A DNA stretch of 64,000 nt from assembly GCA_029531795.1 (NCBI GenBank), contig JAPEIS010000007.1:930001-994000 (forward strand), given 5' to 3'. The DNA is from Sclerotinia nivalis. Its lineage: Eukaryota; Ascomycota; Leotiomycetes; Helotiales; Sclerotiniaceae. Made by a program: the position numbers and the translations under genes. Shown piece by piece: positions 36,966 to 47,825 of the stretch (position 1 is its first letter; every line of letters begins with the position of its first letter). Under the pieces are notes generated by a model, which was given only the letters and a program-made list of their open reading frames with translations, had not been told where the DNA came from and ran no database searches.

Positions 36966-39110
36966 CTATGCTTGGTACAACACATACGACGAAAATAGAC
37001 CCAAGGAAAGTTGCTGTAAGTGTTGGATTTTTCCGATCCATGTTCACAAAACTACAGTCAGAGATACGTACGTACCTTTGTTGCATGAATAAATATCTTG
37101 ACCAATTCCTCTATCCTGTTGGGTGACTGCAAGACAGCATGTTTTTCAAGCAAAGCTGCCCAAATCGTTAGTTCTGTCCAATCCCATGAGCTATAGGGTT
37201 ATTATGTTAATTACCTGATCCGACTTTCACTGCTTCCGTATAATCATCTGCAACATAATTCTCTATCCATTTCCAATAAATATTCCCTTCTTGCTTTGTC
37301 TTCGGGTCTGCATGGAGTCGTTTGGCTATCTCTCCGTAGCCGATAAGACAAGGCGCCATGGATATCTGAAGAGCCAACCAGTCTTCAGATTGTCCGATAT
37401 CGAGGACGTACCTATCATTTTCAGTATTATATTGATAGCCATGGGGAAAGACATGTACCTGGTGTATGCTGTGCATGCTATTTGGATGCTGTCAGAATCA
37501 GCTCAATTTGTCGATGCTAAGAAGCTTACCTTGACTCTCTTCGCAGGCTTCTATCTCTGCTTTCGTCATGCCGAAACCCTCACAATAATTGATATGTAAC
37601 GCCATCTCGCGATGAATATGGAGTACGATACCTGCAGACTTTACCAAGAGTCAGCACACAACGTATCCAGCAAGGGTCTATATCATACTGCAGCAATGCC
37701 TTCCATAGTTTTGGCTTTATACGAAGCTAAAGCAGTAGCTCTGGCAAATTGCACCTATCGAATGTTAGACCAAATCTATGAAAGATTGAAAACTCATACG
37801 AACAAGATAAAGATAATCTTGAATGAGATAGTACTTGAAAGACTCCATTGGTAAGGTCCCATCTCCAATTCCAGCAACAAACGCATGCTCAGTATGGTCA
37901 CGCCAAGCTCCTTTGACATCCGGTCTTTCTAGAAGATATTCTATGAAGTGACCCCTGCGAATGTCAGTTCAGGAGCTCGATATCGCCAGCAGAAAACTTA
38001 CGGAGCGAAAGGTAAAGTATAAGTTGAATGGAAATGATTGATCGGGCCATTACCCTTCCCCAAGTCGGGCGCTGTTCGTATTCCTGCCTCGACATACCGA
38101 CAAGCACTCCTCACGGCCTGTATTAGGGGTATCCCATTTGCAATGTTGGAAGCAATAGCGGCTACTCCTACTTAGCTTCTGCTTCACCAGGTGACACAGA
38201 CAAACTCACATGCCATCGAGCATCCCGTTCCATGGGTGTTGCGCGAGTTTTGATATTTAGTCCGGATTTCTGTGATGACTCCTTCTCCGTACAAAATATC
38301 AACCATGAGTTCCTTTTCCTCTTCCTTTGTCGCCACTGTCCCATCTTTCCGTAGAGGCAGATGACCTCCCTTCACTAATACATATCTCGGCCCTAAGGAT
38401 TGTACCTCCTTGGCTATGTTTTTTAGGTCGTCCAAATCCTTGGGTTCTTCGACAAACTTGCCAGCATCGGAAAGAAGTAGTTTCGCTTCAGGCACATTGG
38501 GTGTGAGTACAGTGGTATAGGGCAACAGCAATTCTCGTAGATGGCGAATTGCTATAGAAGGAAGCAGCTGTGTTCCACTTGTAGAGACCATCACCTTTCG
38601 GATATCAGATAAATCGTATATTGTTTTGGGAAAATTAACGCACAGGATCAACAATCAAAGTCTTCACGTGATGTCTTTTTAATGCTTTCGCCACCACTTC
38701 TACTGTTTCTGCGGAAGCTAACATACCTTGAACATATCGTTAGAGTCTAGAATACTTATGATCATAGTCATCCCTTCCTCTAGGTGAGATGTAAAAATAG
38801 ATTAATTTACCAGTCTTCACTACATCGACCCCCACATCCCCAATCGTCACATCAATCAACTTTCCGACGAACTCTGCGGGAACATAATGAATATCCTCAA
38901 CACCTTGAGTATTTTGAGCTGTCAAGGCTGTCGTAGCAGTCATAGCATAGCACCCATGTGCCGCGATTACTTTTTGGTCGGCTTCGAGTCCGCTGAAAAG
39001 ATAACCGTCAGTCTGTGGCGGAATAAACGTGCGGAAGGAGGATTGCGGAGTACTAACGCTCCACCGGAACTATCAGAACCGGCGATGACAAGAACACGCC
39101 CTACTCCCAT
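36966..39110 (-). CDS. THI20: HMP/HMP-P kinase with C-terminal TENA/thiaminase II domain (Thi20-type)
   Basis: Twelve exons (39110-39058, 38992-38811, 38726-38644, 38594-38210, 38170-38002, 37954-37804, 37754-37689, 37638-37530, 37477-37459, 37411-37215, 37155-37076, 37013-36966), phase-consistent, give 513 residues. The N-terminal ribokinase-fold domain phosphorylates hydroxymethylpyrimidine twice for thiamine synthesis. It shows MGVGRVLVIAGSDSSGGAGLEADQK, GDVGVDVVKTGMLAS, LIVDPVMVSTSG, VLVKGGHLP and the anion-hole motif NTHGTGCSMA (about 226-234). The C-terminal TENA domain salvages degraded thiamine; it begins near PGHFIEYLLERPDVKGAW and includes YYLIQDYLYL, CEGFGMTKAEIEACEES and the WKWIENYVADDY helix. 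The last exon is the least certain; the final residues do not look like the usual family end. Intron 4 is only 39 nt. Confidence 0.88.
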
Positions 39111-39542
39111 GGTGAACTTGGTGATGCGAACAAAGTTGTTTACAATTTGTGAGGGAGGAATACTTGTAGGAGTTTGGAAACTCTGCTGGAAAGCAGAAAT
39201 GCAGTTCTATTATGTAATCAGCCCTTGGCGAATCTTATGACCTCATCAATATCCTCCAACACTCAACCAGATGAAGAATATGGAAATTTGGCATTGGTCT
39301 TGGACAAGGCATATATACAGCAGGATCTATAATCTGGTAGTTCAAGACGCTAAATTAATTTGAGTCATACTCTCTAAAACGAGTGTCCAAAACTAAAAAT
39401 ATAAACCATTCGCTCAGATAACTCTAAATACAGTCCCCTTAATCCACCTTTGTTATCGTTACTATCATCAAGCACATTGAATATTTTCCAAGCATTCTAT
39501 CATGAGTCCCATCTTTTAATATGTCGGCAAATCTAACAAAAT
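39111..39542. promoter_or_regulatory. Upstream region of the THI20-type gene
   Basis: 432 bp between the start of the kinase gene and the end of the DOMON-b561 gene, both on the minus strand. It should hold the kinase promoter and the b561 3' UTR. No thiamine-pyrophosphate riboswitch core was recognised by eye. Confidence 0.45.
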
Positions 39543-40907
39543 CTAGGCATGATGGGAAATCGGTAGGCTGGTGGACTGAGGGGGCGGCGTTTTATCATGA
39601 AAGTACGTTGCTTCCGTGCTGGACTTCTCTCTTGTCACCGAGTTCCCATGTCCGTCGATGCCACTTCCATGGCGCCTCCTGCTTTTCATTGTTGCAAGAA
39701 GGATGACCGCCATCCACAAAACCCACATAAAACCTGCTATTACGCCATACGCTACCTCACCCTCTTTGCTGTTACCCGCTAATCTCAGACCCAAACCACC
39801 ATTGATGATACCAAGAGTAATAACCGCACGGCCCCACCATACATGGGGATAAGTTGCAATATTTGGACCACCGTGACGCTTGTAGAGCATGTGGTGCGTC
39901 AATCCAGAGATAGGTTGAAGTAACAAACATCCAGCAACAGTAAGACCTATGATTGCATGGGCTGAGCCTAGAAGTTGACGTGTATTGGCCAACCATACAC
40001 CCATTCCAAGTGATGCAAGTACAATCATGTAAGCGCCAACCATCCACCCGGCATGGAGCCATAGTAAATTGCGGAAATTGCAGATTCGAATCGCTATCGC
40101 ACCTGAAGGGAATAGAATTACAAAGGCAAGGGAACCCAAGACGCCATGTGCGATGAGCATTTTTGTATAATCAGAAAGTCCAGTGGCGGCTTCACTAGAC
40201 CCAAATGATGTTTGGCTAGGCGTAGAAATGGCTTCAGCCGTCAAAAATGGATTCGCGCTTTCTCCGCCGGCAGCTGTCTGCAAGTTCAAAGTTGCGACTC
40301 CATATTCGTCGTGAAATCCAATATTTGCATTAACACTGTCGGATGACAATGCAGGTCCGGCCCTATGCGCCCAAATCCATTCAGAGGAAGCATCGATGAA
40401 GCTCATTGATCCACCATTCCAGCTATTACAATTCGAGCCTGCTCGAATCGTTAGAATGAATGACTAATAGTCGTGATCACGAACTTACATCTAAAATTAG
40501 CTACCATTCGACCATTTATTATTCCGGAACCATCAAGTAGAGTAACCTGAGTAGATGCGTCGAAGTTTGGTTGTACAGTTCCAACACCTCGCCGAGGACT
40601 GAGTGTGACATTGTTCCCAGTCGAATCTGCATACATAACAAAGATATTGGAACCTCTCATAGCAGAACCTTGTCCAATGCCTATCCAAGACATTGTATCC
40701 GGTCCACTCATCTGGATATATATGTCTCCTGAGCCACTCAAAGCAGCCGAGGCTGGTACATTAACGGCAAAGCATACATCACCCGCGCAGTAGGAGACTT
40801 GTTGAGCGGATATTGTAGATGCTGATTGATTAGTGTTGCTTGGAGAAGTGAGAAAAGTATCACTTACAAGCTAGAATAAGAGCGGCGAAAGTACGGGAAA
40901 GAAACAT
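39543..40907 (-). CDS. Secreted-pathway DOMON-cytochrome b561 membrane protein
   Basis: Exons 40907-40868, 40821-40489 and 40438-39543 give 422 residues. A signal peptide (MFLSRTFAALILASSTISA) leads into a DOMON / cellobiose-dehydrogenase-like cytochrome domain (about 20-200) with YCAGDVCFAVNVP, MSWIGIGQGSAMRGSNIFVM and the closing WIWAHRAGP. A Ser/Thr linker follows. The cytochrome b561 part begins at LIAHGVLGSLAFVILFPSG; about five membrane helices follow with the expected haem histidines (AHG, LHAGW, AHAIIG, THH). The end is a cytoplasmic, Arg-rich tail. Such proteins move electrons across a membrane, plausibly from cytosolic ascorbate-like donors to outside acceptors (iron or copper reduction, oxidative polysaccharide attack); the partner here is unknown. 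Introns of 46 and 50 nt restore the frame exactly. Confidence 0.88.
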
Positions 40908-42980
40908 CGTTGAACTTATATGCAATTGACTCGCTGGATATACTAAATATGATCAGACAGTCAAGGAAACATAACGATTTATATACCTGTTAGAACTAGC
41001 CTCCTCAGTAGAGAGATTCAATACTAATTCGGAGCGCAGTTACATGTCAAAATAAGGTTGCAGTCCAAGACAACCACACTGCCTCACTTGGCAGGAGGAT
41101 AAGAACTCAACCCCAAAAGATGACGCGTGGTTTTCTCAAACATATTTTTAAAAAAAACATTTATTCCTCGACATCAGGAAGTGCATTGAAGAAGTTAAAT
41201 AATGAAGAATAATGTCCCAGAATTGTAAGGAGAGATATCATACCTCTGTGACATCCGAATGATATTCGTGTGACATGAGAGTCTATCGTAAAAACTCGAA
41301 GATTAACTTTAATCAAGCTGAGTTGGACAAGAGGAAGAAGTAAAGAAGTTCTCCAAGACCAAAACTTGGCTTTCAGTCTAGAGTTTGTAAGAACCCGGCA
41401 GTCTTACGAAGCACCCGAAGCTAGCAATGTTGCTCATGAGATATGCGAAGAGTGATATTGGTTAAGTCTCGGATGCCCAGACCACTTTAACCAAATTGGA
41501 AAAAGCATAATAAAACGCTCTCTCTGACGAAGAGCAATCACCACCATCATCGCTCAACTACCATACAAATCCTATACCCCTCTCTTTATCATAATGTTCT
41601 TATCAAACTAACATTATTTTTGAGGAAGCTGAGAATAGACAAAGGTCGATAGAAAATGAACACCCATCATTACCATTACACCTCACAGCCACGTCCTAAA
41701 CCCAGCGAAACATATATCAATGGATTCTACTGACCCAATAAAATTGATTGATATAGATTTCAATCTTGTTCTGAAAAGGATATTTCAATAATACTAATTA
41801 TCGAATCCTTTTTGAAGAGTTTTCAACCACCATTATCACTATCATTATTCCTCGCGACATAGTAGCCCTTAAATCGATCAATTCCCATGCTCTCCCTCTT
41901 TCGATCAATATAAATCTTTCGACGAGAGTGATATGATGGAGTTCCATCCTACACCCCAAACCATTCCCCAGCTTTCAGACAACTGCCTAATGGTCGTTCA
42001 TTCCCCGCTTGGAAAAAAGCATCGATTCCCCATATAAAACCTTAACCTAGAATGTGGCCGTTGCATTCTGGGTGGAGCAATGTTTCGATGTGGCATGTTA
42101 ACTTTGTGATGAACTCAATTTTCGAATGATGATTGCCAGGTGTGGCTGTCAATGTAAAGCGGGGAAATCTTCATTTTCATATCTTATTTAGCCAAGGTGG
42201 ACCATGAGATGAATCGGACTTTGCAAGCTCAATTGAGAGAATTTGAACCACAACGCAGCTTCGAATGGCAATACAACAATGGAATTACAACCGACTCTCT
42301 GATTTTGACAAACATGCATCATGCATGAAATGGGACAATCTGCAGTCTGGCAGCCATGGGTAAATGAGGCTGCGTTTACTTGGCACCGTCACGGCGATTG
42401 GCTCGTCAAGCTTTTACCTTTTACTAGGGTCACCGAAATGTCTGTGCTGCTTTCTACCGAGTAGATAACTAAAGTTCTCGCCGAACGTGATATATGATCG
42501 CAGCATTACAAGGGAATAAATCCCATGGAAAAGTCAGTATATAGATAATTCCTAGATGTGAAACATAAGGAATTAGATCAAACATGAGATGAGAGCTCGA
42601 ATGCACCAATCAAGTTTGGAGTTGCTGGTTTTCGTTACGATGTATCAACAATCTAACAAAAGCAGATTCTTTTTCTGATTGACTTCCTGCGCCTCATTCA
42701 AGTGAACATCTTGATCATGAAATTTCTCGTCTTTACCTTCCAATTGTATTTGGAATTCAGGCCTCGAACACACACTTCTCCTTACATCAACTTACCACTC
42801 ATTCATCATACTTGCCATTGAAACAATGCATCGCGCCACCAGGGCAATGCTCTTTCCGCGAACTCTAGCAGTGTCTCTGACCATATCATAATCTAATCTC
42901 CAGTATCTTTACGACATTTCCAACAGCTATTCTCCTTCCACCTCAGAACAACTACTTTCCTAAGGGTGGACCGCATCTAA
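40908..42980. other. Spacer upstream of the DOMON-b561 gene
   Basis: 2 kb of AT-rich DNA without a supportable reading frame. It should contain the promoter of the DOMON-b561 gene. No repeats or RNA genes recognised. Confidence 0.45.
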
Positions 42981-43627
42981 GATGACAAACCCTACCACTG
43001 CGCATGATTATGAGCCACTTTCAAAACACGATGGATACTGGGTAAAAGAGATCCAAGATACGATTAGAGGATAATCCAGTTTATGTCCTGTCGATTATAC
43101 TGGCTCCGAAGCCTATCGTACATGCTAACAATACTTGCGATTCTTCCCGCTGGAAGCTCTTTTGGCAAACTTTTGATACACTACTTATGAAGACGTGGAA
43201 GGCAGAAGTGAGAGATGGTATAGACCCTGATGGTGCCAGGTTCTTGTGGAGGGTGTGATGGGTCGAGCAGGAGGAAAGTGCAGTTATGTCTACGTTGAGT
43301 AAGTATGTTATCATACTTTCACGCACTAGGAATATTGGTGTTCCACAACTTCGACACTAACCGTTGTGCAGGTATTTTGCAAGTGTTCTTGGGTCTCAGG
43401 GTTCCTCCAATCCAAAAATAGACCTTGATCTGAACCTGGACCATACTTTCTTCCTCTTAGTCAACGAAGAAGTTTTTGCATCCGTTCTTGAGGGTCCATC
43501 GAAATGCGAAATTCCATTCGTCTATGTTGCAGACACTGATTATTTGACCTCAAAGGAGGATCATGAGGATGAGAAGTACAAAAGATATCTCAAGGTAACC
43601 ATGGAATTACTCAAGGAGTATCGGTGA
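42981..43627 (+). pseudogene. Broken gene of unknown family
   Basis: Protein-like sequence starts at ATG 42981 (TTAHDYEPLSKHDGYWVKEI), shifts frame near 43070, continues as NPVYVLSIILAP and FWQTFDTLLMKTWKAEVRD, DPDGARFLWRV, and hits TGA at about 43257. After a gtaagt-like donor and a gtgcag acceptor the last exon (43372-43627) reads YFASVLGSQGSS, LDHTFFLLVNEEVFASVLE and ends KVTMELLKEYR. The junction phase does not fit. So there is one frameshift, one stop and one faulty junction: a decayed gene. I do not recognise the family. Confidence 0.45.
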
Positions 43628-43899
43628 TATATTTCCACGGGATGATGGAATAGAGGATCTGATACCTCAGACCATATGAACAAGGAAACGTTTAGCGAAC
43701 GGATTGTGTGAAGTGGGTTTGGAGTGGTAATCATTCACGCGGCAGAACTTCATGGTGTAAATGGATTTCCATTCTGTGGTTAGTTCTTGATATTAAAGTA
43801 GAGGATAGTAATGTATAAGGACTAGATTCTAGTCTTATCGATCATCACTTCAAGTATCTACTTTTCAGTATAATAGATGTACACCTCTCGATATCACAA

Positions 43900-46300
43900 T
43901 ACAACATAACATCCAACTCTTTATTTTATCTAGTATACAGAATCTCATAACCCCTTTATTATTCTATCTTCAAATTTTCCAATACAAATATCCACCCCCA
44001 TATCCCAATATACAAATTCCTATCATCTCATAACCCCTTTATTATTCTATCTCATCTTATAACATAATATCCCCATTCCGATCCAATATACAGAAAGAAG
44101 AATTTCACCATCCTCCATTATTCCAAGCCCCAAAAATCATAACACAATTTCCAACTCTCTATTTCAGCATCCTACTACACAAAATCCCACCACACTACCT
44201 TTTTATTATTCACATTCCACTCACTATTTCATAATACAACATTATATCACTTAATCAATTACAACAAATAGCTCCACCACTTCACCACTTCACCACTTCA
44301 CACCACTTCACACCACTTCACCCCACTTCACCACTTCACCAGCCCTCCACCATCCCAACCCTCAAAATCATAACATAGCACAACATGTAATTTAATTTCG
44401 GAGTATAGAAATATTACCACTCATTCATCATTTTATTTATCTAGTCTTAAAATACCTAGGTATGATATCCCTCTTCTTGTTCTGATATCATCATGCAACG
44501 TTCAACTCCGCATCCCACCCTATGCATCCCATCTATTCCATCTATTCTATTTATCCCATCCCATCCATCCTCAACCACCCCCTTCACTCACCCACTCACT
44601 CACTCACTCACTCACTCACTCACTGATTCACTGATTCATTTATTTATTCATTTATCCATCCATCCATCCCTCCCATCTCATTCAAAAAATACACCTCTAC
44701 CCATCTCCATCCATCTCACACATCAAAACCAACAACTATTCACCTAGATACTTAAATATCTAAAAATAAATAAATTAATCCTTAAATCGGAATCAGAACA
44801 TAGAAGACTTACATATATAACATCAAATATACTTCAATCCCCCTTTCCATTATCCCTCTTCTTTTTCTCATCCCATCAACCCCCCCCCCCCCCCAACTCT
44901 CAACTCTCTTAACTCTCAACTCTCTCAACTCTCAACTCTCAACTCTCTCCCCCTATCCCCATTTCTACATCCTCACTCTCATCCTCGCCCTCCCCCTCAT
45001 ACACCAAATCCTCATATCCCACACTAGACAATCAAATACTCACTCACTCAAAATACCCATTTCATCTCTTTAAAATTTCAAATCTACTCTAAAATATATC
45101 TGCGGTTGAAAAGCGAAGCGCGCAGTGAAAAGAGAAGGGAGTAAATGAAACTTCAAATATATTGGAAAGTAAATGTAAAAGAGAAGATGGGAGATAGAAG
45201 TCAGAAGAGAAAAGAAGAAGGAGGAGAAGAAAAGGGGAAAGAAAAGAATAATGGAATCATAATTGAGTATATCACCATCTCCGTCCCGCTCTCCATCCTA
45301 CATCTCCATCCCCCTCTCCTACCCACCCCCCTCTCCTATCCATTCAAATCCACATCCATAAACACATAAAACATCCCTCCCATCTCCTAACCTCCCTCCC
45401 CCCCGTCCCTCCCCTCGCTTTCTCCCTTCCCTCTCTCTTCTCTCTACCTTCCCCTTCATTCCCTCTCTCTCTCTTTTCTTCTTCCATCCATATCCATATC
45501 CATATCCATAAAAACATATAAAAATCCAATCCATTATAAAACATCCATCCCCTCTTCTCTCCCTCTCTATCCATCTACATCCATCCCCTTTCCCTCCTCT
45601 CTTCTATCTATCTATATCCAATCCACAAACATATCCATACATTCATACATTCACATATAAAAATCTAAATCCATACACACAAACATATCCATATATATAT
45701 ACAATTTCATAAACACATATAAAACACATCGAAATCCGAATCCACTGCTACACAAACACACATCCATCCATCCGCACCCCTACACAAATATCCAAATCCA
45801 AATCCCAATCTATATTTATAAATATGTAAAATACAATTCATCCAAATCGACAAGCACAAACACAAACACATCCATGTGCACAAAAATCCAATCCGACATA
45901 AAACATCCCTCCTCTCCTTCCCCCCTTTTTCCTCTCTCTCATTCAAATCCACAAATATATAAAAATCCATCCCCACTCCTGTATAAAATATTCAAAATAT
46001 CCAAGTACATCTACTCCTACCCATCCGCATCCAAATCCATATCCATATCTATAAAACATATAAAATTCCAATCTTGTATAAAACATCCAAAACATCCCTC
46101 CCCATCCAAATCCAAATCCAAATCCACTCCATCCCAAACATCCCAAACATCCCAAGACAACCAAGACAACCAAGACATTCCCAAACACTCGTATCGTAGA
46201 AATATCGTAGAAATGTCGTAGAAATGTCTTGGGATATAAATAGCAACAACTCAACTCAACTCAACCCAACATCAAAACATCAGACGAACCAAACTTTTCC
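43900..46300. repeat. G-depleted, C-rich (+ strand) low-complexity tract
   Basis: About 2.4 kb in which the plus strand has almost no G (often 0-5 per 60 bases, against 15-25 C). It includes (cact)n near 44590-44625, (catc)n near 44660, cacttcac repeats near 44275-44340, a run of 15 C at 44880-44894, ctctcaact repeats near 44900-44950, and atccatatcc(n) near 45485-45510. It lies downstream of the minus-strand gene at 47250-47825. Open frames inside it are low-complexity artefacts. Confidence 0.8.
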
Positions 46301-47249
46301 CCCATCTCCACTTGTTTGATCTGATCTACTACCTACCGTATTACATTACCCTCTGATTTACAGAGTACAAATCATTCATTACCTACCTACCTAGGTATAA
46401 AACACTACCTATACTTACCCATCTCATCTCAAGTTGAATTCAATTTCAATTTTACACAACACATAATCCAAAACACAGTCCAATACACAATTTAAGCACA
46501 AGTCAAACCAAATTCATATAAAAACATTAAGATCATTCATTAATCTCGTCATAAACGTAAAAAACATTTTAAGTAATTTCTCTCTCTGTGTGGTGGTGCT
46601 TCCATAACTTGTAAACTGCCTTCTTTTGTGTAAAGAAGCAGACAAATGAAAAAGGAAAGAAAAATAGAATTGAAAAAAATCGAAAAGAAAAAAACAACCA
46701 TTTAAAAAAAAGGCGCCATCATAATTTAAAGAAATTACGTAGAATACATTAAGTACAATTATCTTGATCTTGATTTTTTTAGTTTGTTCGAAAAAAGAGT
46801 TTCTTATGTTGCTCTCCCTCCCTTCAAAATTGAGGAGGGTAGGTAGGTTGTGTGAATATCTCCTTTCCCTTCCAATTCCAACCTACAAAAGAAAATGATC
46901 CATCACGATTTCAATTGAGAGTGTTATTGTAGTAAATATATGAACGACGCCAAATGCCCTGAATCCTTCCTTGGTAACACCTTGCTTTGCCGTTCATGAA
47001 GTTGATTGAGGTACTTGGGAGGAATTGTCGATGAGCGGTTTAAACGAGAAAAGTTTTGGTATTGGTATGTAACGGGATTGGGTTTGAGAAGAAGATGATG
47101 TCATTTACAACATGGCGTGGTGATGAAATGCTGAAGGTGGAATGGAAGTCTATATGCAAGATGAATGTATGAGGATCCTCCGTATGTTCATGTGATTTGG
47201 GTGAGGTAGGTCCAGAGAAAAAGGAAAGAAAGCAAAGTCATAGGAAAAT
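46301..47249. other. 3' flank of the single-pass membrane protein gene
   Basis: About 950 bp, presumably mostly 3' UTR and terminator of the minus-strand gene that ends at 47250. It contains A-rich runs and a run of lysine-like aaa codons on the plus strand that are not coding. No other gene seen. Confidence 0.4.
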
Positions 47250-47825
47250 TTATGACCAGCTTTCCTTCTCCTTCAAACCACCGATGCGGTCCATATCGAT
47301 AGATTGAAATCTGGTACCTCCAGTTTCCTTTTCATAAGCGGGTAGTGAGTCCTCCTTCAAGGGTTCGAGACCAACTCCGGTTTCTCCAACACGAACAACA
47401 ACCACGCGACCACGTTTCTTATGTCCTGTGGATTCATCATGCTCATCGGGGAAAGTGATGCGAATTTCAGGAACGTCTTCAGGTGAGTGTGGTGCACGGT
47501 CTGAGTCCATCATGGATGACTTCTCATCATAGACATGAATGGTGGATCCGCGACTACCATAGGGGGTAGCGGTAATAGTTAATCGGCGGTGATGTGATCT
47601 TGGTGGCTCGTTATGTAAAGGTAATTGCTGTCGAGCAACAGCTCTGTTTCGACGAATCTTTCGCACAACATATAGAGCACCTGCCAATAGGAGTCCAATG
47701 AATACCAAGATCATCAAGGCAGCAAGAAGGTTAACCATTGAGTTTGACATGGTGGTGGTTGAAGAGTCGTCACGGACGGTGAGAATAGATGAGCTTCTGA
47801 TTTTGAGAGTGGATATCGAAGCCAT
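47250..47825 (-). CDS. Small single-pass membrane protein of unknown function
   Basis: Single exon, 191 residues. No classical signal peptide; one membrane helix at about 32-54 (NLLAALMILVFIGLLLAGAL) followed by a basic stop-transfer stretch (RKIRRNRAVARQQ), so the long C-terminal part should face the cytosol. That part is Ser/Pro/Arg-rich (HHRRLTITATPYGSRGST), with an acidic segment (EDVPEIRITFPDEHDE), a basic valine strand (KKRGRVVVVRVGETGVGLEP) and a PAYEKE motif near the end, which may be a sorting or ubiquitin-ligase (PY-like) motif. I do not recognise the family. Clean reading frame, codon bias and conserved-looking motifs make it a real gene. It is the only intact gene found in a stretch of about 14 kb. 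Confidence 0.75.
   Translation of the reverse strand: MASISTLKIRSSSILTVRDDSSTTTMSNSMVNLLAALMILVFIGLLLAGALYVVRKIRRNRAVARQQLPLHNEPPRSHHRRLTITATPYGSRGSTIHVYDEKSSMMDSDRAPHSPEDVPEIRITFPDEHDESTGHKKRGRVVVVRVGETGVGLEPLKEDSLPAYEKETGGTRFQSIDMDRIGGLKEKESWS

Noticed and set aside
44493..46254. Several open frames of 60-115 codons on both strands (for example Gly/Lys/Arg- or Ser/Pro/Ile-rich)
   Set aside because: They arise from G-depleted simple-sequence DNA, have repeat-like translations and no splice or start context.
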